Shown one piece after another: positions 21,601-31,650 of a DNA stretch of 64,000 nucleotides. The position numbers were made by a program, and so were the translations under genes. The stretch is taken from the NCBI GenBank assembly GCA_033964015.1, contig CM066916.1:14610501-14674500 (forward strand). The letters run 5' to 3'. Source of the DNA: Scolanthus callimorphus. Lineage: Eukaryota; Cnidaria; Anthozoa; Actiniaria; Edwardsiidae. The notes under the pieces were generated by a model. It saw nothing but the letters and a program-made list of their open reading frames with translations, searched no databases and was not told the DNA's origin. Within the stretch, counting starts at the first letter, position 1. Each line of letters starts with the position of its first letter.

Positions 21601-24600
21601 ATAGCCTAAATATAGACGAGCGACAGCGTTATTTAACGGAATAATTACCTCGCGCTTTAGAATTCGTGGACAAATGTTATAATTTTTGTCGAGCCGAACG
21701 TAAATAATAACGTGGCGATGGTAATATTACAAATCCAGCACCAATTTCCACTCTTTTATGACATTCCAGCAGCTATATAACGAGAAATATGAAGAATAAT
21801 TGGCCAAAGCATATTTACGCAGGGCCGTAGGAACCCCCACAAAACTGGGGGGGGGGGGGGGGGCACGACATATAAAAGATACAATGCAGTTTATATGGCA
21901 GTTTTAAACTCTTGAGCGCGAAGCGCGCCGAAAATTTTGAGCCCAGCATGTGAAATTACCCCCGAATGTTTTGGGGAACTTTGATATGCAGGGTGCAAAA
22001 TCGGGAGTTTTAAGGATTGTATGGGAAAAAAACTGGGGGAGGGGGGCACGGGGGCACGCGCCCCCGGCCCCTGTAAGCGCTAGTTATCCATGTCGGAGAT
22101 ACCTGTCTCTGCAAAAAAACTATTAAAAAACTATTAAAAAACTGGTTGTTTTAAATCGCTACTTTTTTTAAAAGTAATTTTAAGATCTACACTGAGCAGA
22201 CGCCTTTATTTAAACTCAAAAATAACTACATGTTGCCCCAGGGTAGTCCATTCAGAGAGGCTACAGCCTCCATGCTATCATCAGGAGCCTTGGCGAGACA
22301 AAGTGAAAATATCTTGAGACTCCCTGCAAAACCAGGAGAGTTACACTGTATAAGGTCGACCTTTATCGACGATGGTGCGCAAAGCCAAGGTACCTTAAGT
22401 CAGCGGGGTGCAAAACGTGGGCAAATTAAGTCAAAAACGTGGGTAAATGTGAGCCGCCTTATCATTGCGCATTGCCAAGAGCGGTGTCAAGAGCCGTATT
22501 CCATGTAAAATAAATGTATTGGCTTTGCCTAACGGTCACATTCTGAGGAAGAGGTGTGTCCACCAGTTTATAAAAAACCGCATGAAGAAAAAAAAACACT
22601 AAAAATGCCGTCAGATCCGACTACAACTATTGATCTACTCAACTCTATTTAAAAAAAAAAGCTTGTACGACCTTTTTCTGCCTATATCGGCCTATGTCCT
22701 GGAATGAGAGAGGAAAGCTATCCATATGGTCTCCTGAGTTCTAGTCCTAGTTCCAGTTGTTTGCGTAATATCATATACAAATCATTGTAATACAGGTCTG
22801 ATTCCTGGCCCTCCAAGTTTCCTTCTGGACTTCAAGAATGTCTATGTCACTGCCTGTGGTACAAGCTTCTACAACCAATGTCTCCCAAACAACAGCGTGA
22901 CAGTTGGGTTTTCTTCTATCGCCACGCACTGGTTGCGTGACCTACCTTGTCACGCCACAGGTGCCATACTTCATACCTTGACTACAGTGCCAATCGAGCT
23001 TGAACAATTTCGAAAGCAAGCCGAGAGGGACTGGGAGACATACTTGCTCTGCCGAGCAGCAGAATTGAAACCTGGTAATGCGGTTAGAAAATAATAATAT
23101 GACTAATTTATAGAGGATAGTTACATGGTGGCGCGAAGATTTGAGTTTTATGTTCGAGTGGCAAGAACAATATTTTACGAATGAGCGCAGCGAGCCGCCT
23201 TGTAATTTTCTTTTTATTATATAGACAAACCAGAAAAAAATTATTGTCCAAATTGATTTCCAATCACTTTTGTTTTGACCGATATCCTCACTAGTGAGGA
23301 TATGGAAAATATGTAACTCAGGTCCCGGATGTAGCTTCGTATGAGATCTACGAGTGGCGAGCTCGAGTGGCGTATTTCACCAGTATGTTTGCGGGCGTAA
23401 ATATGTTTTGGGCCTGCCTCAGCGAGGGTTGAAATGAGCACTGAGAAGGGCCCGAAACATATTTACGCCCAAGAACAGCAACTACATTACTATTATTATA
23501 ACTTTGGAGAGGCATTGAGTACAAAAGCAAGAATTTATAGCGACCATCAAAACGCCGATTGACTCGCGCGGGCTCTACAAAACGTTCATTAGAGCCCGGA
23601 TAGATGCCGTCTTGCATCACTAGGGAATTTCCATTGCCCATGGCTATTTACCCCGACCTGCTCCCAGTCTGACCTGGATAGCTCAGCTGGTAGAGCATCG
23701 GATGTACAATTCTGAAGGTCGTGGGTTCGAATCCCTCTCGGGGTCAGAGATTTTTTCTCTTTCTCCGCTTACTAGGGCTAACGCTCAGAAGCACACATGG
23801 GACCATTTCATTAGCACGTTAGCTTTCACACAAGGTTAATTCCTTATCTCCACTCTGTTGAACTTAGTGCTACGCGGCCACAGGCTTGCCTGAACATATA
23901 CATATATTCACTTCATTACCGCGAACATAACATCTAATTTACCCCGACCTGCTCCCAGTCTGACCTGGATAGCTCAGCTGGTAGAGCATCGGATGTACAA
24001 TTCTGAAGGTCGTGGGTTCGAATCCCTCTCGGGGTCAGAGATTTTTTCTCTTTCTCCGCTTACTAGGGCTAACGCTCAGAAGCACACATGGGACCATTTC
24101 ATTAGCACGTTAGCTTTCACACAAGGTTAATTCCTTATCTCCACTCTGTTGAACTTAGTGCTACGCGGCCACAGGCTTGCCTGAACATATACATATATTC
24201 ACTTCCCATGCGTGTGCCTTGGGAAATTCAGCTTTTCCCATAGATGGATTTCTTCAGAAATTCCCTGTGGCATCACGGTTTAGGCTCTTGTGCTGACAAC
24301 AAAAATGGCATAATTTGAGGGAATGTTAGCATAATGTTAGTTCCAAATTAAAAAAAAGTAATACTGCTAGCATATTTAGCATATTTTGATAATCGACGTA
24401 CTGCTCCCTGATTTAGCAGTTTTCGTTTATATTTTTATTTTTACAGGTGGCAAACTGATAAATGTAAATTTAGCAGTGAATGAGAAAGGTGAATTTAGTG
24501 GACACACCATTGGAAGAAAAATCACTCTTCAGCAATTGTTGCACAACATTTGGGATGGCATGGCCAGAGACGACTTGGTCACATGGGTAATTTAGAACAA

Positions 24601-27600
24601 TTTTTCGCCCTTGCCGGCAAAGAAACTAGGGCTAAGATAGAAGAAAAAAAGCTTATTTTTCCACTGCCGAGGACCTTCACAAACTGGGGTTTCTGGAAAG
24701 TTTCCGATTTGCTGAATTTTTCCCGCCATTTTGACGCGCGTGCGTGCAACACAGGAACAGGAAGCCCCATCACATATTTTCAGTGTTTGCTATGAAGATT
24801 AATACGAAGTCTATATTCTTTTCGCTGAAGTATCTAAAGGTTCAGTTGCTAATGAAATTATTGATTGATTTTAAAGTAGGAGATTTTACTGGAGGAAATA
24901 AGCCTTCAAGATATTTTGCTAGTGTTCTCGTTTCTGGTATACATATCTATTCGCTGAAGTATTTAAAGGTTCAGTTGCTAATGAAATTATTGTTGATTTT
25001 AAAGGAGGAGATTTTACTGGAGGAAATAAGCCTTCAAGATATTTTGCACGTGTTCTCGTTTCTGGTATACATATCTAAAGCCCTAAACCTTTTATTAGAT
25101 TGAATTGCACGAAGCCACAGAGCGCGCCTATTTCCGTACAGTAGAGGAACTTAGGAAGCCATTTGAGTTGGATGACTCTCCCGTTCGAAAAGCAGGTCTC
25201 GAGCTGGTTTCTATGGAAACGGATATAACGTCATGCAAGCTCCACGAGAGGTGGATGATGAACAAGAGTGACAGCAGATCACATGCGCGGTACTACACGT
25301 TAAATGTTCGTTTGTGGTCAGACAACATCTTTAGGTCAGGTAAGGACTGTTTCCTTCTCCTACCCAGAGCTCCCCACGTCGTCACCTCGACGGCCGAGGC
25401 ATTAAAAAGGCCTTCACTGATTTATTCACGAACCCAGAGCTCCCCGACTCGTACACGAAGCCTTCGCTGATTCCCATATTTTGGGGGCGGGGGTGCTCGT
25501 CGTACCTTTTAGGGTTTAAAATCAGGCCTCTGGTACCTTTTAGGGGGTAAAAGTCGAAAACGTGCAATTTTTCACAGATAGGTACCTTCTTAGTGGTCCT
25601 TTCTAGCAAATCATGCAACAGCCTGAATTTCAGACGTATTTTCTCTCGAGTAAAAAAATACGAGAGAATAATAGGCCGTTATCACGCAATATTGATGAAT
25701 AATATATATTAGTTATCAGAAAATGGAATCCAGTTTTCAATTCTACACATCCGTATCAATAAAACTGCAAAGTTTCAAAAGAATTACTTGAAAACCGGCT
25801 GAGATATGAATTTCCCAAATTTCGTATTTGGCTTATTTTTTTTTACAAAGAAATGTATGGGAAAATACATCGGAACGAGGATGGACGGGCATCGATGCCC
25901 GTCCAGCCTCGACATGACGTATTCGCTCATACATTTCTTTGTAAAAAATAAGCCAGGGGGTAAAAGTCGAAAACGTGCAATTTTTCACAGATAGGTACCT
26001 TCTTAGTGGTCCTTTCTAGCAAATCATGCAACAGCCTGAATTTCAGACGTATTTTCTCTCGAGTAAAAAAATACGAGAGAATAATAGGCCGTTATCACGC
26101 AATATTGATGAATAATATATATTAGTTATCAGAAAATGGAATCCAGTTTTCAATTCTACACATCCGTATCAATAAAACTGCAAAGTTTCAAAGAATTACT
26201 TGAAAACCGGCTGAGATATGAATTTCCCAAATTTCGTATTTGGCTTATTTTTTTTACAAAGAAATGTATGGGAAAATACATCGGAACGAGGATGGACGGG
26301 CATCGATGCCCGTCCAGCCTCGACATGACGTATTCGCTCATACATTTCTTTGTAAAAAATAAGCCAGTTTTTGCTCGGAGCGAGCGTAGCGAGCGGAGAA
26401 CAAGTCTATTCTTGCCGTTACATGAGTGAGAGGTGATTTTTCATGTCTTTTTCATGTCCACAAAATCATCTACCCCCTCTCAAAAGTGAGGTCAGCGGTC
26501 AATATATGCGCCGTACATGCGCGAGATGTTAGTATAGACAATTTTCATGTCCCGGTAGCAATGTTCATGTCCATATGCATTCTTGACGTTGTTCAAATGA
26601 CATTTGACCTAGGAGTTCGCGTTTTCGATAACTGACACGTAGTTTTTAATTACGGTCGAGCAATGTTTATCAGAATTCAGCTAGGGTGTTCATTAGGCTC
26701 GCGGGTTTCCAGTTGGTCAAGCAAACAAGTGAAAATTGTGAGAATTATTAAAGGACAAGGTTCACAATTTGTATTAGCGCTAGTTCCATAGTAGGTCAAG
26801 TAGGTCAAGAAATATTGAAGTCTTACTTTGAGATACTTTGCTTACATTTCTGTTCATGCTACCACTCAAAGCGATGCCCGTAAAATTCTGAGACCGATAA
26901 CTTAGCTGAGCAAGTGAGCAACCGCGTCATATTCTATTTAGCTTACAACGAAACTCAGCTCTTACAGCTGTCAACCAAACCGTTCTGAACTAGATCTAGG
27001 CGCCCGAGAGAAATTCAATATTTGTAGAAAATTTTTACAGTCTACAACATTTCAACGATACCTCATTGTCTGATTTTACTGCCATAGCTCCGAGCATTCC
27101 CATATCTTTCAGATGTTTCTAGTATAAATTCATATTTCAGCTAGTTTTCAAGTAATTCTTTTGAAACTTGCAGTAATACTAATACGGATGCGTAGAATTG
27201 AAAACTGGATTGTGTGTTTCCCAAAAATATCCATACCCCCCCCCCCCCCCACGAAAGCGATTGGAAATTCCAGAGGGTGGTGGGGTGGTGGGGGGGGGGG
27301 GGGGGAGGGAAGGGTTAACGACCGAAAAAAAATTCCAGATGGTTAGTAAACCGCATTTCTCGTACCGAGTCGAAAACGCGCTGTTTTGCGTGAATGTTTT
27401 TGTTTTTCGCTGAAAAGACGTTCACGCTTTCTTCATTCAAGGAAAATTTAGTTCGTGAATTTTTCACGGGTACTTACTAGTTAATCAATATTGCGTGATA
27501 AAGGCCTATTTACGAGGCAAAACATGTCTGAAATTCGGACTAATAGAACTTGTTGTTGGTACCTTTTAGGGGTCAAAATCAAGTAAGCGACGCCATTTTA

Positions 27601-29171
27601 GGTACCTTTTAGGGGTAAAATCGAAAGTTCCCGACGAGCACCTCCGCTGGCCAAAAGATGATGGCTCACTAAGACGAGCCGGGGAGCTCTGGGTACGAGA
27701 ATGTCGCTGATTGGGCTGATTTTGAAGTTTGGGCATGCGCAGAAAGATATCAAATCTCGTGCATGCGTCAATGGCCGTCATGTTATTTATTTTCTATATC
27801 CGTCGTTTCGGACTTCGAATCCTCAATTTCTAATCAACGCATATCAGGACCCACTTGTGTGAAAGTTTATGCTGTTTCAGGAAGCAAACAAAATATTAAA
27901 TATACTAGAATAATCATAGATCACTAAATTGCGGTCGAAGCGAGTGTATCATGGGCTGAAAGACGAAAATGTAAAGAGATTTCACGGGCAAGTCCAGAGC
28001 CTATAACTGGTGAAAATGCTGTTACAACTAGACCTGTCTTATTTCAATATAAAAACATCGAGTGTCGGAATACCTGGACTGGAGAGTGATGGAGGGTAGC
28101 TTTTCAAGTAACAGGGATTAATTGTAGCGAAACAAAAGGCCAACAGCCAAATAACTAAACTGGGAATTGTAGCGAGCTCCAAAGGCCCCAACCGGGTAAT
28201 ATTCTGAGGTAGTGAGATCCGAAGGCCATCTTGGCCTCCACCTTGACGAATAAAAACTGTGATATGAAGTTCGTTTTCTTCTATTCGTCGTATCTGCGTC
28301 GCGATGGGTGTTTTTATCGCGGAAAACCCGGTCCGTTAGGCTAAATTCCCCGTAAAACCCGGTGGGTTTCGTGTTTACAACGAAATGGAACACTGTTGGT
28401 TGAGCCTGCAATATTGTAGCCGTGTTTTATGCTTTTCGTGTGCAACCTCGTCCCCATGGTCTTCTCGGTCGTTTTTCAAAATGGCGGTTGACTCCAGAGA
28501 AGACCCTGGGGGAGGCTGAGTCACATGACCGTTTCGAAACAAAGGACAAAACTCGTTCTCATGCCCTCAAACAATAGTCACGTGACTCAGCCTCCCCCAG
28601 GGTCTTCTCTGGAGTCAACCGCCATTTTGAAAAACGACCGAGAAGACCCTGGGGACGAGGTTGTTTCGTGTGACATGCGCTAGTTACCATACCTCTCCTT
28701 GTCCGTATGAGATCGAGGCTAGTTTCATTACCATTCCACCTCCGTTCGTGAGATCGAGGCAGTTTTATTACCATTCCACCTCGGCCGCTCTTGACATGAA
28801 TACGAGGCAGAATCACATAGTCAGTCCAAAATCTCTGAATCAAGCTGGCATCCAACCAAAGCCACGCGGGACTACTCGCGAATCACGGGATTTGACCCTG
28901 ATCAGATTAGTATGCGGTCTTCGACCGCAATTATCTTTGATAAAACAAGTTCTCAATTCTCTTACATTCTCTTCACAAAAATGTCAAAACATTAACCATC
29001 ACATATTTTGCTCCAATAGCATTGTCCGACTCCCGCTCCAAAGAAGAAAAGCTTAGAATTGTTGACGAGTTGTACAACCGAATGGAGGAAGAGGTAGCCA
29101 AACATCCAGACGATCACGCAGTAGATTTCGTTACTGCAACAACTGTCATGAAAAAAGCACATTCCCTTTGA
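18401..29171 (+). CDS. SABATH-family SAM-dependent carboxyl methyltransferase (five exons)
   Basis: Joining 18401-18698, 22796-23074, 24447-24586, 25099-25339 and 29020-29171 gives 1110 nt, that is 369 codons plus TGA, close to the usual 350-390 residues of SABATH enzymes. Every junction is GT..AG and keeps phase (1,1,0,1). Visible motifs: Y/F-x-x-N-x-x-x-x-Q near residues 11-20 (SAM and carboxylate contact region), glycine-rich SAM motif LADYGAADGG at 47-56, acidic loop YEDQPTNDFQSLF at 83-95, SFYNQ at 123-127 and SSIATHWL at 139-146, all in the family order. These enzymes transfer methyl from SAM to carboxylates of small molecules such as salicylate, benzoate or farnesoate; the substrate here is unknown. 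An in-frame TAA at 18392-18394 fixes the ATG as the first possible start in this exon. The family is best known from plants, which makes an animal context noteworthy. No inactivating change is seen. Confidence 0.88.
18905..19250. repeat. tactccc/tatacggggatg repeat in intron 1
   Basis: Starts gggaggggggtactccctca, followed by tatacggggatgctccgccc and ggggtagggtttcc. The same modules end the small transposon at 2636-3020. The right boundary is not clear; degenerate tatataagggt modules continue to about 19250. Confidence 0.6.
19285..19331 (+). repeat. stray copy of the exon 2/intron 2 boundary within intron 1
   Basis: This 47-bp stretch (gcagcagaattgaaacctgg, then taaatgcggtttgaaaataa and taatatg) matches 23056-23101, which spans the end of exon 2 and the first bases of intron 2, with two or three differences. 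Similarity stops at both sides. It is a partial duplication of the gene's own splice-donor region placed upstream of exon 2, and it preserves a gt donor. Confidence 0.75.
19641..20021. mobile_element. inverted-repeat element in intron 1
   Basis: The 18-bp arms gacagagcggaaatgacc (19641-19658) and ggtcatttccgctctgtc (20004-20021) are exact complements. Just outside, ccccatcc occurs directly on both sides (near 19634 and 20023). The interior of about 345 bp is AT-rich and non-coding. It is probably a MITE. Confidence 0.6.
20374..20430. repeat. caggggcgtagccagg repeat end with G run
   Basis: The sequence caggggcgtagccagg followed by a G run up to 20407 is a recognisable repeat end; similar starts are widespread in animal DNA transposons (established in general, family not assigned). 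No matching right end was found in the window. Confidence 0.5.
20579..21448. repeat. 870-bp palindrome with aaaaacgcagaccc minisatellites in both arms
   Basis: The left arm (20579-20692) has tandem gaaaaacgcagacc units after tgtatggaaaacgcagacct; the right arm (21326-21448) is its reverse complement, ending aggtctgcgttttccataca. A second inverted pair lies inside: ggcgccattttgaataatga at 20877 against tttatttaaaatggcgccc near 21127, with acacaggaaccc and gggttcctgtgt. The nested symmetry spans the whole 870 bp around a centre near 21010. The frames seen in the arms on both strands are repeat artefacts. Confidence 0.8.
21825..22072 (+). repeat. dispersed G-run repeat, second copy
   Basis: Sequence from gcagggccgtaggaaccccc through a G run (about 21848-21863) and a second gggggaggggggcacggggg near 22034. 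The middle (ttgatatgcagggtgcaaaa) is the reverse complement of 1700-1850. It lies in intron 1 of the methyltransferase gene. The next 700 bp to exon 2 show nothing recognisable. Confidence 0.7.
22796..23074 (+). CDS. methyltransferase exon 2 (residues 100-192)
   Basis: Follows tacag and ends cctg/gtaatg, phase 1 at both ends. It encodes SFYNQCLP and the SSIATHWL motif that corresponds to the SSxxLHWL signature of SABATH proteins, which lines the substrate pocket, then a helix rich in E, R and W ending AAELKPG. Confidence 0.88.
23282..23303. repeat. perfect 22-bp palindrome in intron 2
   Basis: Arms atatcctcact and agtgaggatat are exact complements with no spacer. Further out, gggcgtaaatatgttttggg (near 23394) pairs with cccgaaacatatttacgccc (near 23450). 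These are typical of a palindromic repeat element of roughly 23220-23470. Confidence 0.7.
23672..23745 (+). tRNA. tRNA-like gene or pseudogene, copy 1
   Basis: The D arm (gctcagctggtagagc) and the B box ggttcgaatcc match pol III promoter consensus, and acctgga pairs with tcggggt in the acceptor stem with one mismatch and one wobble. The anticodon stem tcgga/tctga pairs fully but encloses an 8-nt loop (tgtacaat), one too many; the reading could be GTA (Tyr-like) or TAC (Val-like). A tttttt terminator follows at 23751. The loop and the acceptor mismatch argue for a tRNA pseudogene or a tRNA-derived SINE head rather than a working tRNA. Confidence 0.6.
23963..24036 (+). tRNA. tRNA-like gene or pseudogene, copy 2
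   Basis: Identical to the copy at 23672-23745, shifted by 291 bp, with the same 8-nt anticodon loop and the same T-run terminator. The identity points to a recent local duplication. Confidence 0.6.
24447..24586 (+). CDS. methyltransferase exon 3 (residues 193-239)
   Basis: Follows tttttacag and ends acatgg/gtaatt in phase 0. It encodes GGKLINVNLAVNEKG, the beta-strand after the 'elkPGG' turn seen in SABATH and other class I methyltransferases, and then the helix LQQLLHNIWDGM. Confidence 0.87.
24821..25077 (+). repeat. 129-bp tandem duplication in intron 3
   Basis: Two direct copies (24821-24949 and 24950-25077) starting ttcgctgaagtat, with a few substitutions and small indels. The second copy ends 21 bp before exon 4, so the duplication lies right against the 3' splice site. 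Confidence 0.88.
25099..25339 (+). CDS. methyltransferase exon 4 (residues 240-319)
   Basis: Follows ttattag, phase 0, and ends gtcag/gtaagg, phase 1. It encodes the 'RAYFRTVEELRKPFE' segment, the counterpart of the FY.RT.EE...PFE stretch of SABATH enzymes, and the sequence leading to the C-terminal helix. Confidence 0.87.
25543..26367 (+). repeat. 413-bp tandem duplication with internal palindromic MITE
   Basis: Copies 25543-25955 and 25956-26367 are nearly identical. Each ends in a palindrome of about 126 bp (25829-25955 and 26241-26366) with outer arms tggcttattttttttacaaa and ttgtaaaaaataagcca, and a central ggacgggcatcgatgcccgt hairpin. Duplicated polymorphic units like this could also reflect assembly of two haplotypes in tandem. 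Confidence 0.85.
26370..27110. other. no gene recognised (intron 4)
   Basis: Non-coding, unremarkable AT-rich intron sequence without a clear repeat. Confidence 0.4.
28443..28663. mobile_element. palindromic MITE, ctcgtcccc family, copy 2
   Basis: Starts caacctcgtcccca and ends tggggacgaggttg. The arms ttttcaaaatggcggttgac and gtcaaccgccattttgaaaa pair exactly, as do agaccctgggggaggctgag and its complement. It lies in intron 4 of the methyltransferase gene and is the clean version of 12290-12536. Confidence 0.85.
29020..29171 (+). CDS. methyltransferase exon 5 (residues 320-369 and stop)
   Basis: Follows ctccaatag. It encodes a charged helix (SKEEKLRIVDELYNRMEEEV) and the ending TTVMKKAHSL before TGA at 29169-29171. 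The C-terminal 'lydr.e..v' helix is typical of the family. It is separated from exon 4 by a 3.7-kb repeat-filled intron. Confidence 0.85.
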
Positions 29172-29209
29172 TCCGACGGATGCAGAACATTTTTCAAAAG
29201 GCCCCCCCC

Positions 29210-29420
29210 TTTTTTTGTGGTCGGGGATGTTCGGCGTATCTTTAGGGGTTAAAATCACGGTGGTCTGGTCTCTTTTAGGGGTGATCTTGATCTTCAATAA
29301 GTTTTAGGGAGATTGGTATTTATAACATAGACACGATATCGCGCGCTCTGATTGGCTGATTTTCTATGTGAAAGAAATGGATATACCATATAGATTTCCC
29401 ATAGAAATTACGTCAGTTTC
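29210..29420 (+). repeat. dispersed repeat pair, copy 1 (tcttttaggggt + tataacatagacacg)
   Basis: ggtcggggatgttcggcgta ... gggagattggta ... tataacatagacacgatatc ... gaaattacgtca. Nearly the same 200 bp recur at 29995-30205. The first half belongs to the hAT-like MITE family at 34692-35149. The second half, with a ctgattggct CCAAT-type motif, is also found in reverse complement at 51299-51380, the upstream end of the Crypton gene. Confidence 0.75.
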
Positions 29421-29583
29421 CATATGATAGCCGATAGGCCATCACCATCGTCATCATTATATCATCATCCGATTCAGATTGCAAATAGTTTGTAGCTGAC
29501 AATGTAAATATAGTTTGTGATTAAATATGTTTGAGTCTTCAACATTGCTGATCCTTGTCTTCGACTCCGGCCGGTTACACCGC

Positions 29584-29613
29584 TCGGGGGAGGGGGGGGG
29601 GGGGGGGGGGGGG
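29584..29613. repeat. G homopolymer
   Basis: A G-rich tract (gctcgggggagg then about 24 G, ending gtggtg). It is probably a repeat end, with no clear partner. Confidence 0.6.
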
Positions 29614-29994
29614 TGGTGTGTGAAAATTGTTTGTCTGAACGGAAATGAAGACGTCTTGATTCTTCAATATTCAGTCTTTAATCAGCAGTGGTGCCTTTCA
29701 CACAAGGGCAGGTTAACACAAGTGAAGAAATGTCCGAGAGCGTACAGCTTATAAACATAGCCACGGAATGTTCTAGAAGAGGTAAACATTACATCATTGT
29801 ATTGTTCCTAAAATAGATCCATTACATGTTACAAATATTGTAAGTGCACGAATACTGCATGGAACATTCCGGACATATCTAGATTGCTTTTAATCATGCT
29901 GAGTCATCATGAGTCACTGATAATAGTCTGAAATAGTCCATTCTCCGTGGATCTGGAAAGTTCGCTAAGAGTGCATATTTTCCAACAGGGGTAC

Positions 29995-30205
29995 CATATT
30001 TTTTGGTCCGGGATGTTCGGCGTATCTTTTAGGGGTTAAAATCACGGTGGTCTGGTCTCTTTTAGGGGTGATCTTGATCTTCAATAAGTTTTAGGGAGAT
30101 TGGTAATTATAACATAGACACGATATCGCGCGCTCTGATTGGCTGATTTTCTATGTGAAAGAAACGGATATACCATAGAGATTTCCCATAGAAATTACGT
30201 CATCA
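29995..30205 (+). repeat. dispersed repeat pair, copy 2
   Basis: Direct copy of 29210-29420 with few differences (ggtccgggatgttcggcgta start, gaaattacgtcatc end). The two copies lie about 785 bp apart in the region 3' of the methyltransferase gene. Confidence 0.75.
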
Positions 30206-30209
30206 CTCG

Positions 30210-31110
30210 GAATCAAGCCAAACGACGGGAGGCAAGATTGAGCTCGCTAATGGCACAAAAGCTGTCAAAAACAACATCCTGGATCTAAAACAAGCTCTGG
30301 AAATTGAAAACAAGTGAAAAGGAACCTGTTTCAGATGGATTTATGTAGTTTGGGAAATCCGATGACTGATAAATAGGTTTATTTTTGCAAAAGTGTGCTC
30401 CTTTTCGTGCGAGTTTTGAGGGCCCTGTTTTGAGTGCTGTTTTTATTCAAGTCTGGAAGAATTTCTACTTCAGCGGCCATAAAACTGTCATGTGAAACAT
30501 TCGTGAAAGGAACAAGTTAGCAGGTAAGTAAATCAATTGATCCAAATTAATTTTGTTTAGGATTAATGTTTTTAATGCTGAAATCAGCTACTTCAAATTT
30601 AGTAGTCTGCAATGTTTCTTTTGCGTTTTGCGAGTAAGGTTTCCTTCGCTGCATTCGATATTCTTCAAATTCTTTTCTCTTGCAATGCCATGATTGCCTA
30701 ATAAAATATGAGAATCAGAAAATACTATGTTTTCATTATATTTTCTACGAAATAGTCAATTTTGATTTTGTCATTTAATTCGAAAAGGGTTTCCTTGTAA
30801 AATTTCAGTGCTGAATGCAACGGTGTTGTTGAATTGCTTCCACTGTAAGTAGGCTTACACACAAGGCGATATTTTCCACTAGCTTTTGAAAAGTCCACTT
30901 ACAGTGTAATTACAACGGCTAAAAAGAGAGAAGAGATTTGTCAGTACGTGTGTATATCCAGTTCTATAATTTCAACCAATAAACAATTGGAAAATTCGCA
31001 TTTTATTCCCGTTTAAGCATGATTTAAATTTATCTTGCAAGTCATTGGGGATTGTTGCTTGCGTGCGTTTTGTTTCCAACTTCATTTTGCGAAACTTCGT
31101 TGTCAGTCTA
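30210..31110. other. no gene recognised
   Basis: AT-rich, with no open frame of note and no clear repeat. Confidence 0.4.
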
Positions 31111-31306
31111 TGTTATAAAAGCAATGGTCCATACTTAGCAGTGCGTATATCCAGTTCTGGAAGCACTTGGATAGTTGGGAGAGCACTCAGCTAGCTAGAG
31201 TCGCACTCGGCTAACGCCTCGGCTAACGCTACCTTCGTGCTCTCTCAACTATCCGCGTGCTTCCAGAACTGGATATACGCACGCTAAGCATGGACCATTC
31301 CTTAAC
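31111..31306. mobile_element. palindromic MITE, aatggtccata family, copy 1
   Basis: Arms tgttataaaagcaatggtcc/atacttagcagtgcgtatat on the left and atatacgcacgctaagcatg/gaccattccttaac on the right, with ccagttctggaagcac and gtgcttccagaactgg inside. A copy with the same layout forms the left edge of the insertion at 48933. Confidence 0.8.
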
Positions 31307-31439
31307 TTTTAGGGCCGAAACTGTGTCAAAAATTGTTTTTTTCTCATGCTGAGCTGAGCTACTGGGAACGTTCATCTAAACTCGGGTCCAGGCCTCGTCG
31401 CCTCGACCTGCAAAATGAGAATTTGTTCGTCTTTTGTAC

Positions 31440-31650
31440 GTCTAGTGCCGTGAATTTAGGTCGGACTTTGGTCGATTTGTTCGTCTAGACGAACCAAATC
31501 GTCTATGAAAAATCGTCTTCCTAGACGGCCAAACAGACGAACAAATTTAGACGAAATTTGTTCGTCTGAAAATTTGTTCGACTCGTTTTCACATCAGACG
31601 ATTTATTCGTCTTGAGACGATTTGTCCGTCCAGACGATTTGTTCGTCTCT
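31440..31650. repeat. cluster of agacgaa/ttcgtct motifs
   Basis: More than a dozen copies of agacga(a/t) or its complement lie within 210 bp, in mixed orientation and irregular spacing. They may be subterminal repeats of an unrecognised element. No TIR was identified. Confidence 0.6.

Larger units (their letters stand above)
23646..24205 (+). repeat. tandem duplication of a 269-bp unit carrying a tRNA-like sequence
   Basis: Copies 23646-23914 and 23937-24205 read as identical over 269 bp with an offset of 291 bp; 22 bp of different sequence separates them. Each unit contains one tRNA-like gene with A and B boxes and a T run. The duplication lies in intron 2 of the methyltransferase gene, on the same strand. 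Confidence 0.9.
25433..27693. mobile_element. 2.26-kb composite with 20-bp inverted ends in intron 4
   Basis: cccagagctccccgactcgt at 25433 and acgagccggggagctctggg at 27674 match as inverted repeats in 19 of 20 positions. Inside each end lie further inverted modules (accttttagggg near 25530 and 27550-27610; ttctacacatccgtat near 25741 against atacggatgcgtagaa near 27182). The interior includes the 413-bp tandem duplication and a C/G run pair at 27237-27305. There is no transposase. Confidence 0.6.

Noticed and set aside
22230..22508. 92-codon frame as an extra methyltransferase exon
   Set aside because: Adding it breaks the phase between exons 1 and 2, which join correctly without it, and it has no family motif.
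24579..24773. Minus-strand frame overlapping exon 3 and intron 3
   Set aside because: It overlaps the well-supported exon on the opposite strand and shows no motif.
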